Below, in pieces: positions 50,386-59,745 of a stretch of DNA of 64,000 nucleotides (its first letter is position 1; each line of letters begins with the position of its first letter). Source of the DNA: Paractinoplanes rishiriensis (GTDB taxonomy: Bacteria > Actinomycetota > Actinomycetes > Mycobacteriales > Micromonosporaceae); the NCBI RefSeq assembly GCF_016862375.1, contig NZ_BOMV01000078.1, positions 1 to 64,000 of the forward strand. Reading direction: 5' to 3'. The notes beneath the pieces are model-generated. The model was not told the DNA's origin and did no database searches. It was given only the letters and a program-made list of their open reading frames with translations. Made by a program: the position numbers and the translations under genes.

Positions 50386-51996
50386 TCAGAGCCGGAACTG
50401 GCCGACCAGTTCCTCGAGTTCGTGGGAGATCGTCGCCAGCTGCTCGGCGGTCTGGCGGGACTCGGTCACGCCGTGGGAGGTCTCCTGCGCCGCCAACGCG
50501 ACGGCCGAGATGCCCGAGGCGATCTGATGGGAACCGGTGGCCGCCTCGACGATGTTGCGGCTCATCTCGGCGGTGGTCGCGGTCTGTTCCTCGACCGCCG
50601 CCGCGATCGTGGTGGAGTGCTCGTTGACCTCGCCGATGATCCCGGCGATCCGGTTGATCGCGGCGACCGCGGCGCCGGAGTCCTGCTGGATCGCCTGCAC
50701 CCGGCGGTCGATGTCCACGGTCGCCCGCGCGGTGGCCTGCGCCAGGTCCTTCACCTCGCCGGCCACCACCGCGAAGCCCTTGCCCAACTCGCCGGCGCGG
50801 GCCGCCTCGATGGTGGCGTTCAGGGCGAGCAGGTTGGTCTGCTCGGCGATCGACGTGATCAGGGTGACCACCTCGCTGATCTCGCCGCTGGACCGGCCGA
50901 GGCGGTCGATCGTGTCGCCGGCCTCCCGGACGCTGTCCACGCCGCCGGCCGCGACGGCGGCGGCCCGGCCCGCGCCGTCGGAGATCTCCCGGATGGCCGC
51001 GTTCATCTCCTCGGTGCCCGCGGCCACGACCTGGACGCTGCGCGACACCTCATCGGCCGAGGACGCGACGTCGTCCGACTCGCCGGACGCGTTGGTGGCG
51101 GCCTGCGCGATCCGGGCCGACGTGGCGGTCAGCTCGGTCGCCGCCTCGGCCAGGGAGCGGCTGTTGTCGCCGATCGCCCGGAACGAGGAGCGCAGGACGT
51201 CGAGTGTGCTGTTCACGGCCCGGCCCATCGCGCCCAACTCGTCGCGGCGGGCCGCCGGCACACCCACGGTCAGATCCTTGGCGGCAACCGTTTTGAGCGC
51301 CGACACCGTCACCGCCAGCGGCCGCACGATGCTCCGCGTGATCAGCACGCCCACCATGACGGCCAGCGCGACGCAGACCAGGCCGGCGACGACCATCATG
51401 GTCCGGGCGGTGCCGGCCGCCCGGTCCGCGGCGTCGGTGGCCGCGGCGGCCGACGCGGTGGTCACGGCGACGAGTTCGTCCACCGAGCCGATGATCTTGC
51501 CCATCCACTCGAGGGATTCGCCGGACGCCAGGTCGTTGGCCCGCCGCTGCGCCGCCGCGGTGCCCTTCCGGTAGTCCTCGATGATCCGCCGGTCGACGGT
51601 CAGGAACTGCTCGAACGACGCGGCGGCGTCCTCGGCCAGCGCGCGCTCGGCATCGGTCAGCGGCAGGGCGCGGAGCTGGCTGAGGTCGTCGCGGAAGGCG
51701 GCGGTGGAGGCGAGGAACTCCTTGCGCTGACCGACGGTGTCCCCGGTGGCGTCCGCGACGCCCCGGATCGTGTCGAAGGCGTAACCCGTCTGCCAGCCCG
51801 CGAAATCGGCGGTCCGGAACTTCGCGACCAGCGCCGCCGCCCGGATCTTCGACGCGTCCGCCAGGTCTGCGGTGGCCGCCCGAGCGGCACTCTGTCCCCA
51901 CAGACCCACGCCGATAGCGGCCAGCATGCCGAGGCAGACCACCGTGAAGGCACCGCCAAGGCGTACGCCGATCTTGATGTCACCGAGACCCCGCAC
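50386..51996 (-). CDS. Methyl-accepting chemotaxis protein
   Basis: This 536-residue receptor has helix 1 (about 13-33), an outer four-helix-bundle sensor (about 35-195), helix 2 (about 200-222), a HAMP domain and a cytoplasmic signalling domain with the hairpin core EQTNLLALNATIEAARAGE. GTG 51996 follows GAGGAGG. No cheA or flagellar genes are nearby, so partners must lie elsewhere. It could also serve type IV pili or a non-motility pathway. Confidence 0.93.
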   Translation of the reverse strand: MRGLGDIKIGVRLGGAFTVVCLGMLAAIGVGLWGQSAARAATADLADASKIRAAALVAKFRTADFAGWQTGYAFDTIRGVADATGDTVGQRKEFLASTAAFRDDLSQLRALPLTDAERALAEDAAASFEQFLTVDRRIIEDYRKGTAAAQRRANDLASGESLEWMGKIIGSVDELVAVTTASAAAATDAADRAAGTARTMMVVAGLVCVALAVMVGVLITRSIVRPLAVTVSALKTVAAKDLTVGVPAARRDELGAMGRAVNSTLDVLRSSFRAIGDNSRSLAEAATELTATSARIAQAATNASGESDDVASSADEVSRSVQVVAAGTEEMNAAIREISDGAGRAAAVAAGGVDSVREAGDTIDRLGRSSGEISEVVTLITSIAEQTNLLALNATIEAARAGELGKGFAVVAGEVKDLAQATARATVDIDRRVQAIQQDSGAAVAAINRIAGIIGEVNEHSTTIAAAVEEQTATTAEMSRNIVEAATGSHQIASGISAVALAAQETSHGVTESRQTAEQLATISHELEELVGQFRL

Positions 51997-52099
51997 GTCC
52001 CCTCCTCAGCCCAAACGATAAGGAAAGGTCCCGGCGTCCGCGGCCGTTCCGCGACGGCGGTGCCGGTGATGCGCGTGTGGTCAGCCCGGCGGCTTCGCG

Positions 52100-52999
52100 T
52101 CACTGCACGGGCTGGACGATTTCGGTCTCCCACGTCGCCGGATCGGGGCGCTCCCCCGGATCGGTCAAATACGTCTCCCACGGCGCCCCCGCCGCGGACA
52201 GCCCCTGCTCCCGCATCCATTTCTCGATTTCCTGATACGACTCCGGCAGGGTGTCGTACGGCCCCCGATGAATCGTCACGACCGCCCGCCCGGCCGGAAT
52301 GGTGAGCGCCTCGATCCCGTCACTGAGCGCTTCCGGCGGCGGCCCGGCGACGGTGATTCCGCCCTCGATCACGAGCGATCCCATGCCCACTTCCGGATAG
52401 CGGGCGAACGGCGGCCCGGCAATGGCCAGCCCGTGCTCCTGGGCGTAGCCGAACACGGCCGGCAGGCACTCGCCGAGCGCGGCCGCGATTTCGTCGCGGG
52501 TCACCCGCCGGCGCATCACGAGGGCGTGGAAAGCGGGCAGTTCACGAACCGAAATGTCGAGCGGCACAGCGGATTTCCTCTCGATAGTGCTGATCCGATA
52601 CAGGCTGATACAGGGCGCCGCCGCATGCACCGCCGCAGCATGCACCGCGGCGGCGCGCGGCCCGGCGACGTGCAGTCCGCGGGAGCGATAGCGCCGCGGA
52701 CTTCGGCCGAGGTGCCGGGTGAAGGTCCGGGTGAAAACCTCATGACTTCCAAACCCATGGTCGTACGCGACGGCCGACACCGGCCGCCTGCCCGACACCA
52801 GCGCGGCCGCCGCCCGGGCCAGCCGCACCCGCGTCGTGTAGGCCTTGGGGGTCTCACCGACCAGCCCCTTGAACCGCCGGTGCAGCGCGAACCGCGACCG
52901 GTGCGCCCACGCCGCCAGCGCCGGCAGCGAGACGTCCCCGCCCAGCCGCGCGTTGACAGCGGCCAGGAGCCTCAGCAGCTCACGCGTTCCCGACGACAC
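52100..52999 (-). CDS. AraC family regulator with GyrI-like effector domain
   Basis: This 299-residue protein has two helix-turn-helix motifs (about 10-110; VSAVAYDHGFGSHEVFTRTF), an Ala/His-rich linker (AAAVHAAAVHAAA, coded by a short direct repeat), and a C-terminal GyrI/Rob-like small-molecule-binding domain (about 145-299). It probably senses a cationic or hydrophobic compound. The GTG start 52999 lies 51 bp after the DUF1990 gene, so it may be co-transcribed with it. Confidence 0.88.
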   Translation of the reverse strand: MSSGTRELLRLLAAVNARLGGDVSLPALAAWAHRSRFALHRRFKGLVGETPKAYTTRVRLARAAAALVSGRRPVSAVAYDHGFGSHEVFTRTFTRHLGRSPRRYRSRGLHVAGPRAAAVHAAAVHAAAPCISLYRISTIERKSAVPLDISVRELPAFHALVMRRRVTRDEIAAALGECLPAVFGYAQEHGLAIAGPPFARYPEVGMGSLVIEGGITVAGPPPEALSDGIEALTIPAGRAVVTIHRGPYDTLPESYQEIEKWMREQGLSAAGAPWETYLTDPGERPDPATWETEIVQPVQ

Positions 53000-53050
53000 G
53001 AGGGCAACGTACCAACCCGGCGGCGCCGCGACTTGACGCTTCTTGCCCGG

Positions 53051-53569
53051 TTACCCGGGCGGTAAGGCCCGGAGATAGCGGCCGCGATAGAACCGCTGCG
53101 CGATCAGCAGCACCGGAAACAGCCAGCGCCACCCGCTGTCCGCCGGCCGGGTCAGCGAGCGGATCGTAAGCCACACCCGCCCATCGGCGGACCGATGCGC
53201 GACAAACGCTTCCTCACCGCTGACCGGATGCCCCTCCAGAGTCCCGTACGAGAATCCGCAGCGCTCCGCTCCGGTAACCACCTCGACCACCCGCACCGGC
53301 TCCCGAACCGTCAGTGGCCCCACCCGGACGGTCAGCTCGTACCGGGCGCCGCTGCGCGCCAGGACCTCCCCGTCGACCGGCCGGACCACGAACCCGCTGC
53401 GAATCTTGACCTGCCAGCTCAGCACCGAGGCCGCGACCGCCTCCCACCGGTCGGTGCCGCGCCCGACGCACACGGTCCGCTCGAAGCGGCGGTAGCCGGC
53501 CGGCCGCCCCAGCCATCCGTCCTGCGCCGGGCGAGTCTCCCCCACGACGTCATAGCTGAACCCGGGCAC
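53051..53569 (-). CDS. DUF1990 family protein
   Basis: This 172-residue protein has the DUF1990 opening FSYDVVGETR, a WQVKIRSGF core and the VCGFSYGTL-like segment CGFSYGTLEGHPVSGEE, then a C-terminal arginine-rich helix. The family is uncharacterised and may bind a hydrophobic ligand in a START-like fold. GTG 53569 lies 19 bp after the DoxX gene. A short hairpin (53045-53060) contains its stop codon. Confidence 0.82.
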   Translation of the reverse strand: MPGFSYDVVGETRPAQDGWLGRPAGYRRFERTVCVGRGTDRWEAVAASVLSWQVKIRSGFVVRPVDGEVLARSGARYELTVRVGPLTVREPVRVVEVVTGAERCGFSYGTLEGHPVSGEEAFVAHRSADGRVWLTIRSLTRPADSGWRWLFPVLLIAQRFYRGRYLRALPPG

Positions 53570-53588
53570 CGCCCGATTGTCGCAACGA

Positions 53589-53966
53589 TCAGAAGGCGTA
53601 CGGGCCGAATCGGCCCCAGGCGACGAAGGCGGCCAGCAGCAGCAGGACCACGTTGATGACGACGGCCTGGTTCTCCTTGCGGCGCAGGTGGGTGAGCGCC
53701 GCGCCGGTCATCAGCAGGACGAGGCCGGTGGCGGCCAGTGGCACCAGGACGGGCGCGATGTCGAGCAGGGCCGGCAGAGTCAGGCCGGCGGCGGCGAGGA
53801 CCTCCAGCGCGCCGATCAGCTTGATGGTGCCGGGCGAGAACTGTTCGGCCCAGGCCATGTTGGGGTTGGCGGTGAGCTTCTCCCTGGGCTGGGTCAGCTT
53901 CATCGCGCCGGCGATCAGGAAGGCGCCGGCGAGCAGGATGGCGACGATCCACAGGACGACGTTCAT
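53589..53966 (-). CDS. DoxX family membrane protein
   Basis: This 125-residue protein has four membrane helices and the DoxX pattern GAFLIAGAMKLTQP...LIGALEVLAA. Family members are linked to redox or thiol-stress functions. GAAGGG precedes ATG 53966. It follows the reductase-like gene by 13 bp and is part of the MarR-controlled operon. Confidence 0.88.
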   Translation of the reverse strand: MNVVLWIVAILLAGAFLIAGAMKLTQPREKLTANPNMAWAEQFSPGTIKLIGALEVLAAAGLTLPALLDIAPVLVPLAATGLVLLMTGAALTHLRRKENQAVVINVVLLLLAAFVAWGRFGPYAF

Positions 53967-53979
53967 GGTGGTTGTCCCT

Positions 53980-54597
53980 TCAGGTGACGGCGAGCATGGC
54001 TCGGATGTCGGCGGCGTCGGTGTTGGCGCCGAAAATCTTGGTGCCGGGTTCCATCCGCACGCCCTCGGCCAGCGGGCCGGCGACGACGGGGTCGAAGCCG
54101 AGGGCGTCCACGATCGCGGCGACCGCGGCCACGTCGCCGGGGTCGTCGCCGGCCACGGCGATCGCGCGGCGGCCGGGAGTGCCGGCGGGCCGGGCACCGT
54201 CCTCGAGGTCGTGGTAGCCCATGTGGTTGAACGCCTTGACGACCCGCGACTGCGGCAGGAACGCCTGGACCATCGCGCTGGAGCCGGTCAGGTCGTCGCG
54301 CACGCCGTCGACCTCCCACCAGTAGTTCATCGCGTCGATGACCAGCTTGCCGCACAGCTCCGCGGCCGGGATCGCGCGGTATTTGCCCAGCGGGAGCGCG
54401 AGGATCACGACGTCGGCCCGGGCGGCGGCCTCGGCGGCGGTGACCGTACCCGCGCCCGGGCTGAGGATCTCGGCGATGAGCTCGATCCGGGCGGGGTCGC
54501 CGGAGCCGGCGAGCAGGACGCGGTAGCCGGCGGCGACCGCGAGGCGGGCCAGCACGGTGCCCACCTTGCCGGCGCCGAGAATGCCGACGGTGGTCAT
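53980..54597 (-). CDS. NADPH:F420 reductase-like protein
   Basis: This 205-residue protein has a Rossmann nucleotide motif (GILGAGKVG, 5-13), LPLGKYRAIP and AMNYW segments as in NPR/F420-dependent NADP oxidoreductases, and a conserved KAFNHMGYHDLEDGARP block. It probably passes hydride between NADPH and a deazaflavin or flavin. ATG 54597 overlaps the LLM gene stop (ATGA), suggesting that it supplies reduced cofactor to that enzyme. Confidence 0.87.
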   Translation of the reverse strand: MTTVGILGAGKVGTVLARLAVAAGYRVLLAGSGDPARIELIAEILSPGAGTVTAAEAAARADVVILALPLGKYRAIPAAELCGKLVIDAMNYWWEVDGVRDDLTGSSAMVQAFLPQSRVVKAFNHMGYHDLEDGARPAGTPGRRAIAVAGDDPGDVAAVAAIVDALGFDPVVAGPLAEGVRMEPGTKIFGANTDAADIRAMLAVT

Positions 54598-55634
54598 CGG
54601 CTCTCGCCGGCCAGGATGTCGCGGACCATGGGTGCGACCTTGGCGCCGAACAGTTCGACGGCGCGCATCCGGTCGCCGGCCGGCTGGGCGCCGGCGCTGT
54701 AGATGAGATCGAAGCGGCCGACACCGAGCGCGCGGACGCTCCGGGCGATCTTGCGGGCCACGGTGTCCGGCGAGCCGAGGTAGAGCGAGCCGTGGTCGAC
54801 CTCGGCCTCGAACTCGGCCCGGCGCAGCGGGGGCCAGCCGCGCTGCGCCCCGATCCGGTCCCGGATGACCTTGTACGCCGGGTAGAAGATCTCCTTGGCC
54901 TGGTCGTCGGTGTCGGCGACGAACCCGGGCGAGTGCATGCCGACCGGGTGCGCGACCGTGCCCAGTTGGCCGGCGGCCCGGCGGTACAGGTCGAGGTAGG
55001 GGGCGAAGCGCTCGGGGGCGCCGCCGATGATGGCCAGCATCAGCGGCAACCCGTGCCGGGCCGTGCGGACCACCGACTGCGGTGAGCCGCCGACGCCGAC
55101 CCAGGTGGGCAGCCGGCCGGACTCGGTCTTGGGGAAGACGTCGGCGTCGTGCAGCGCCGCGCGGGTGGTGCCGCTCCAGGTGACCGGCTTCTCGTCGAGC
55201 AGCTTCACGAACAGGTCGAGCTTCTCCTCGAACAGCACGTCGTAGTCGCTCAGGTCGTAGCCGAACAGCGGGAACGACTCGGTGAACGAGCCGCGGCCCA
55301 GGATGACCTCGGCCCGGCCGCCGGAGATCGCGTCCACGGTCGCGAACCGCTGGAAGACCCGGACCGGGTCGTCCGAGCTGAGCACGGTCACGCCGGACGC
55401 TAGCCGGATGCGCGAGGTGCGGGCGGCGATGCCGGCGAGCACCGTCTCGGGCGTGGAGATCGCATACTCGGGGCGGTGGTGCTCGCCGAGCGCGATCACG
55501 TCCACGCCGAGTTCGTCGGCGACCACGGCCTCGTCGACGACCTGCCGGATCGCGGCGGCGTACGACAGGGGCGCGCCGGAGCCGTCCACCGGCACGTCGC
55601 CGAAGGTGTCCAGTCCGAGGATGAGATCCGTCAT
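54594..55634 (-). CDS. LLM class flavin-dependent oxidoreductase
   Basis: This 346-residue TIM-barrel protein of the luciferase-like family has the EHHRPEYA motif, the GRGSFTESFPLFGYD block and a GSPDTVARKI segment late in the chain. It oxidises or reduces a substrate with FMN or F420. ATG 55634 follows GGGAGG. It is divergent from the MarR gene, and its -35 box lies inside an operator. Confidence 0.88.
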   Translation of the reverse strand: MTDLILGLDTFGDVPVDGSGAPLSYAAAIRQVVDEAVVADELGVDVIALGEHHRPEYAISTPETVLAGIAARTSRIRLASGVTVLSSDDPVRVFQRFATVDAISGGRAEVILGRGSFTESFPLFGYDLSDYDVLFEEKLDLFVKLLDEKPVTWSGTTRAALHDADVFPKTESGRLPTWVGVGGSPQSVVRTARHGLPLMLAIIGGAPERFAPYLDLYRRAAGQLGTVAHPVGMHSPGFVADTDDQAKEIFYPAYKVIRDRIGAQRGWPPLRRAEFEAEVDHGSLYLGSPDTVARKIARSVRALGVGRFDLIYSAGAQPAGDRMRAVELFGAKVAPMVRDILAGESR

Positions 55635-55651
55635 GGTGCGTCCTCCCATAA

Positions 55652-55691
55652 TTGACGTGTCAACTATGGCTCAATATGATTGACACGTCAA
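55652..55691. promoter_or_regulatory. Face-to-face promoters with tandem MarR operators
   Basis: Operators TTGACGTGTCAA (55652-55663) and TTGACACGTCAA (55680-55691) are 28 bp apart. The plus-strand promoter TTGACG (55652-55657), 17 bp, TATGAT (55675-55680) reads to MarR. The minus-strand promoter TTGACG (55691-55686), 17 bp, CATAGT (55668-55663) reads to the LLM gene. Each operator contains one -35 box, so a bound dimer would block that promoter. Confidence 0.78.
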
Positions 55692-55706
55692 GCACAGGAG
55701 GTGGAC

Positions 55707-56171
55707 GTGGTGGCCGGGTCCCGCAAGCTCCCCACCCGGGAGGAACTACGCGTCTGGCGGGAGTTCGTCGAAACCGGCGAGACGCTCCGCAATCTGCTGT
55801 CCGCCCGGCTGCAGAGCGACACCGGGCTCTCCCCCGGCGACTACGCCGTGCTGCTCGCCCTCAGCGAGGCGGACGGCCACCGGGTGCGCTCGTCCGAGCT
55901 GGCCACGCTGATCGGGTGGGAGCGCAGCCGGCTGTCGCACCACCTCGGCCGGATGGAGCGCCGCGGACTGATCCGCCGCGAGGAGTGCGCCGTCGACAGC
56001 CGGGGCGCCGAGGTGGTGCTGAGCACGGCGGGCCGGGACGCGTTCCACGCGGCCACCGTCCCTCACCTGAGCGCCGTACGGGAAATGTTTGTCGATGCTC
56101 TTTCGCCCGAGCAACTCGCCGCCGCCGGAGAAATCGCCGCGGCATTGCGCCGTCGTCTTAGCGGAGCGTGA
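55707..56171 (+). CDS. MarR family transcriptional regulator
   Basis: This 154-residue winged-helix regulator has the recognition region SSELATLIGWERSRLSHHLGRMERRGLI and wing EECAVDSRGAEVVL. GTG 55707 (or GTG 55710) follows AGGAGG. It probably represses itself and the divergent LLM/reductase/DoxX operon through the two TTGAC dyads, responding to a phenolic or oxidative signal. Confidence 0.9.
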   Translation: MVAGSRKLPTREELRVWREFVETGETLRNLLSARLQSDTGLSPGDYAVLLALSEADGHRVRSSELATLIGWERSRLSHHLGRMERRGLIRREECAVDSRGAEVVLSTAGRDAFHAATVPHLSAVREMFVDALSPEQLAAAGEIAAALRRRLSGA

Positions 56172-56234
56172 ATCCCGGCTTAGGTTTGCGCCAATCGGCC
56201 ACCACCCGCGACGCCGGGCTGGATCCTGCCATTC

Positions 56235-58034
56235 ATGCATGGACATCTATCTTCGAGGCGGCTGGTCTCGCTGGCCGCGGTGGCCGCGCTGGCCGCCGGC
56301 GGCACGGCATACGCGGCGGTGCAGGCGGTGGCGGCGGCGGAGTTCACCAGCACGCTGGTCAACGCGACCTCCGCCAAGTGCGTCGAGGTGCCCGGCGCGG
56401 CCCGGCGTAACGGCCTGCAGCTCAACCAGGCGGCGTGCACCGGCGGCCCAGCCCAGCAGTTCCGGTTCACCCAGGTCGGCACCGACACCTACACGGTGCG
56501 GAACACGGCCACGGGCTACTGCCTCGAGGCGACGGGCACCGCCGACGGCGCGGCGGTCGTCCAGCGCCGCGCCTGCCGTGACCAGGCCGGTCAGCGGTTC
56601 ACGCTCAAGGCGGCCGGCGACGGCTACCAGGTGGTCGGCGAGGGCTCCGGCAAGTGCGTGGAGATCGCGGCCGGTTCGGCCGCGGACGGCGCCGCGCTGC
56701 AGCAGTGGGCCTGCGGTGACCCGGCCACCGCCGGCAACCAGATCTGGCAGCTCGCCGACGTACCGGAGGCCGCGCCGTCGACGCCGGCCGCGCCGGTCGC
56801 CGCGGGCGCCAGCGGCACCAATCCTGACTGGGGCACCGCCCTGCCGCCGGCGGACGCCCCGCTCAGCCGGGCCTATCAGCTGATCCAGGGCGAGCAGGAC
56901 AAGGGCTACCAGCCCAAGGCCGGCGAATGCAGCTCCGAGATCCACGCCCGGTACTGGACCTGGGGCCCGGACGGCAAGGTGTACCCGACGTGGCACCCGC
57001 CGCGGGACGCCAGCGGCTGCTCCTTCGGCCACGAGCACGGCGACGACCCGCGTACCTCGAACCTCTTCGAGAAGACCGGCTGGAACTGGTTCGGCTACAC
57101 CAACGAGCTGCTCGCCCCGAGCAACCCGGCCAGTCAGCGCAACGAGGACCACGTCGGCCACAAGATCGCCGTCGGCAACAAGATCAACACCTACCTGGAC
57201 AACAACGCCCGCAACTCGCCGCAGATGTCCTGCGACGCGCTGCTCAAGGCGCACCAGGGCACGCACTCCCCGGACGCGCTGACCAACAACCTGCACGAAC
57301 TGTCGTACAACGTGCGGTGCGTGTTCAACGCCACCGGCGAGGTGACCGAGACCCGCTTCAACGTGCTGCTGCCGATCGGCCACCCCGGCGGCCACACCGT
57401 CAACAACATGTGCGACGGCAGCGGCACCACCCAGCACAACGGCGTGGGCACCGCGTCCCCCGCCGACTCACCCGACGGCGGCTACGCGCACCGCAAGATC
57501 GCCGACGCCGCGTGCGCCAGCAAGGTCAAGGCCGGCGACGGTCAGATCACCCGGATGGACGAGCTGTGGTCGCTCGAACTGCACGTGCGCAACCAGGGCG
57601 GTCTCAAGCGGTTCGACCTCAACCCGTATCTGATCGTGTCGAACCCGAGCCGCTACTACGACCCGGCCCTGCCCGGCAAGATCGGGCGCAACATCGACCT
57701 CTGCTACCAGGGCGCCCGGGGTGCGGCCTGTGACACCGTCCGGGCGCTGACCGCCAAGTCCGGCGAGCAGGTCGCCTGGGACAGCCCGCAGTCCCCGCTC
57801 AACGGCGCCCGCCGCCACCTCGACCCGAACCGTTTCGTCGTGCAGAACACCGGCCCCACCACGCTCTACACCGACGTGTTCGGCCGGCGGTTCAGCACCA
57901 CCACGTTCCCCGGCGCGATCGAACAGTTCATCTCGGGCAACCAGACCGCCAACGCCGAAAGCCAGGGCGACATCTTCATCCCGTTCAAGAACTTCGCCGC
58001 CAACCCGGCCGACGCCATCCGCTCCCCGAACTGA
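56235..58034 (+). CDS. Secreted protein with ricin-type lectin domain and conserved His-rich domain of unknown function
   Basis: This 599-residue protein has a signal peptide to about residue 35, a beta-trefoil lectin domain (about 36-178) with QQFRF, QRFTL and QIWQL repeats, a short Ala/Pro linker, and a 400-residue C-terminal domain rich in His, Trp and Asn (WTWGPDGKVYPTWHPPRD, FGHEHGDDPR, IGHPGGHTVNNMCDG). These histidines and aspartates could hold a metal, perhaps for an oxidative or hydrolytic enzyme. The domain is unassigned by me. ATG 56235 has only a weak ribosome site. Confidence 0.82.
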   Translation: MHGHLSSRRLVSLAAVAALAAGGTAYAAVQAVAAAEFTSTLVNATSAKCVEVPGAARRNGLQLNQAACTGGPAQQFRFTQVGTDTYTVRNTATGYCLEATGTADGAAVVQRRACRDQAGQRFTLKAAGDGYQVVGEGSGKCVEIAAGSAADGAALQQWACGDPATAGNQIWQLADVPEAAPSTPAAPVAAGASGTNPDWGTALPPADAPLSRAYQLIQGEQDKGYQPKAGECSSEIHARYWTWGPDGKVYPTWHPPRDASGCSFGHEHGDDPRTSNLFEKTGWNWFGYTNELLAPSNPASQRNEDHVGHKIAVGNKINTYLDNNARNSPQMSCDALLKAHQGTHSPDALTNNLHELSYNVRCVFNATGEVTETRFNVLLPIGHPGGHTVNNMCDGSGTTQHNGVGTASPADSPDGGYAHRKIADAACASKVKAGDGQITRMDELWSLELHVRNQGGLKRFDLNPYLIVSNPSRYYDPALPGKIGRNIDLCYQGARGAACDTVRALTAKSGEQVAWDSPQSPLNGARRHLDPNRFVVQNTGPTTLYTDVFGRRFSTTTFPGAIEQFISGNQTANAESQGDIFIPFKNFAANPADAIRSPN

Positions 58035-58157
58035 CCAGGTGGAAAGACGAACCGTTCGGCCGGATGATCCCGGCCGGACGGATTGTCCACACCCGAGCGT
58101 GGCGCCTTACAGTGACGATGTTCGATCTGCCGCCGCCACGGCTCTCGGGGGACTTCA

Positions 58158-59723
58158 GTGATCCGATTCGCATCCGGTTACCGCTCGCTGCTGGCTCTGA
58201 TGGTGGCGGCCTCGGCCGGGCTCATCCTGGCCGGCACCGCCGAGGCCCGCACCCCCGTGGTGCAGACCTTCGCCCAGCTCCCACCCGGGCCCTGGCGGAT
58301 CAACCAGCCGGCGACCGTCAGCGGCAACATTCTCACCCTCGGCTCGTACGGGTTCGTCGGGCTGTTCGACGAGGCGCCCAGCGACTGGATCGGCAACGCC
58401 GACAACAACCTGGGCTGGAGCGTCGAGGCGCGGGTGCGCCTGGACGAGTCGGTGACCGAGGACTGCGGCAGCAGCGAACCGGCCCACCTCTGGGCCGGCG
58501 ATCACCTCACGGTCGTCATGGTCGGCTTCGCCCGCGGGCAGGTCTGCCTCACCTATCCGGACCGGGTGGTCCACCCGATGGACACGCAGAGCGCGTTCCA
58601 CACCTACAAGCTCGAAGTGCGCCGGGAACGCGTCAAACTCTCCGTCGACGGCCGCCTGGTCATCGACCACACCCTGTCCTGGGCCGGCGGCGGCACCCCG
58701 GCGCTGATGGCCGAGAGCCTCACCGGCATCTCGCACTGGCAGTACCTGCGCTACGACACCACCCCGTCGCTGCCCCGGTGCACGATCCACGGCACGCCCG
58801 GCCCGGACCGGCTGGCCGGCGGGCCCGGCGCCGACGTGATCTGCGGCGGCGACGGCGCCGACGAGTTGATCGGCGGCGGCGGTGACGACGTGCTGATCGG
58901 CGGCCTCGGCCCCGACGTGCTCAGCGGCGGCCGGGGCCGGGACACGCTGGTCGGCGGCGACGACGCCGACGTGCTCGACGGCGGCACCCAGGACGACACC
59001 CTCTACGGCGGCTCGGGCCAGGACCGGTTCCCGGCGCCGGCCGAGCGCGACGGCGCCGACGTCCTCTCCGGCGGCCCCGGAAGCGACACCGCCGACTACC
59101 GCGCCCGGACCGCCCCGGTCACGGTCAGCCTCGACGGGCTGGCCAACGACGGCGCCGACGGCGAGCGGGACACCGTCGGCCGGTACCGCTGGGACGCCGG
59201 ACTCTCCGGCCAGGCGTCCGACGTCGAGGCGGTGGTCGGCGGCAGCGGGGCCGACACGCTGATCGGCGACCACCTCCGCAACCTGCTGACCGGGGGCGCC
59301 GGCGCCGACGTCCTGCGCGGCCTCGACGGCGAGGATGTCCTCGACGTGCTGGACGGCGCGCCCGGCGACCTTGCTGACGGCGGCGGCGGGTTCGACTCCT
59401 GCGCCGGCGACCCGGGCGACGGACTGGCCTCCTGCAACGAGCCGCGCTGTCCGCCCACCTCGATGACCATGCCGCCGCCGCCCGCGACCGGCTCGGCCCG
59501 GCCGGTGGCGCCGGCACCGCAGGCCGCCCCGACGGCGTCCGGCGCGCTCCTCACCACGACGCCGCCCGGCACGCCCACCCCGCCGCCCGGCTCGCCGACG
59601 CCGCCGCCCCCGCCGCCGCCGTCCTGCCCGACGTACCCGCCGACCTTCCCGCCGACGCCGACGTCGTCGTCCGTGGCGGCGGCACCCGGTGAATCCGGCG
59701 CCCGGACGCTGACCCGGGGCTGA
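58158..59723 (+). CDS. Secreted RTX-type calcium-binding repeat protein
   Basis: This 521-residue protein starts at GTG 58158 behind GGGGGA and has a signal peptide to about residue 31. A LamG/DUF1080-like beta-sandwich follows (about 33-205), then nonapeptide calcium repeats (GGDGADELIGGGGDDVLIGG and similar) forming a beta-roll. It ends in a Pro/Thr-rich tail with no anchor. The repeats fold on binding external calcium. No protease or lipase domain is seen, so an adhesive or glycan-binding role is most likely. Confidence 0.88.
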   Translation: MIRFASGYRSLLALMVAASAGLILAGTAEARTPVVQTFAQLPPGPWRINQPATVSGNILTLGSYGFVGLFDEAPSDWIGNADNNLGWSVEARVRLDESVTEDCGSSEPAHLWAGDHLTVVMVGFARGQVCLTYPDRVVHPMDTQSAFHTYKLEVRRERVKLSVDGRLVIDHTLSWAGGGTPALMAESLTGISHWQYLRYDTTPSLPRCTIHGTPGPDRLAGGPGADVICGGDGADELIGGGGDDVLIGGLGPDVLSGGRGRDTLVGGDDADVLDGGTQDDTLYGGSGQDRFPAPAERDGADVLSGGPGSDTADYRARTAPVTVSLDGLANDGADGERDTVGRYRWDAGLSGQASDVEAVVGGSGADTLIGDHLRNLLTGGAGADVLRGLDGEDVLDVLDGAPGDLADGGGGFDSCAGDPGDGLASCNEPRCPPTSMTMPPPPATGSARPVAPAPQAAPTASGALLTTTPPGTPTPPPGSPTPPPPPPPSCPTYPPTFPPTPTSSSVAAAPGESGARTLTRG

Positions 59724-59745
59724 CAACGTGCTTGTCTAGGTGGTC

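Noticed and set aside
52610..52660. Short direct repeat GCATGCACCGC in the AraC gene as a regulatory repeat
   Set aside because: It is inside the coding sequence and simply encodes the AAAVHAAAVHAA linker.
58041..58060. CGAACCGTTCGG palindrome before the RTX gene as another CGAAAA-type site
   Set aside because: The core differs from the other sites (no AAA/TTT), and it lies only a few bases after the previous gene; a chance match is likely.
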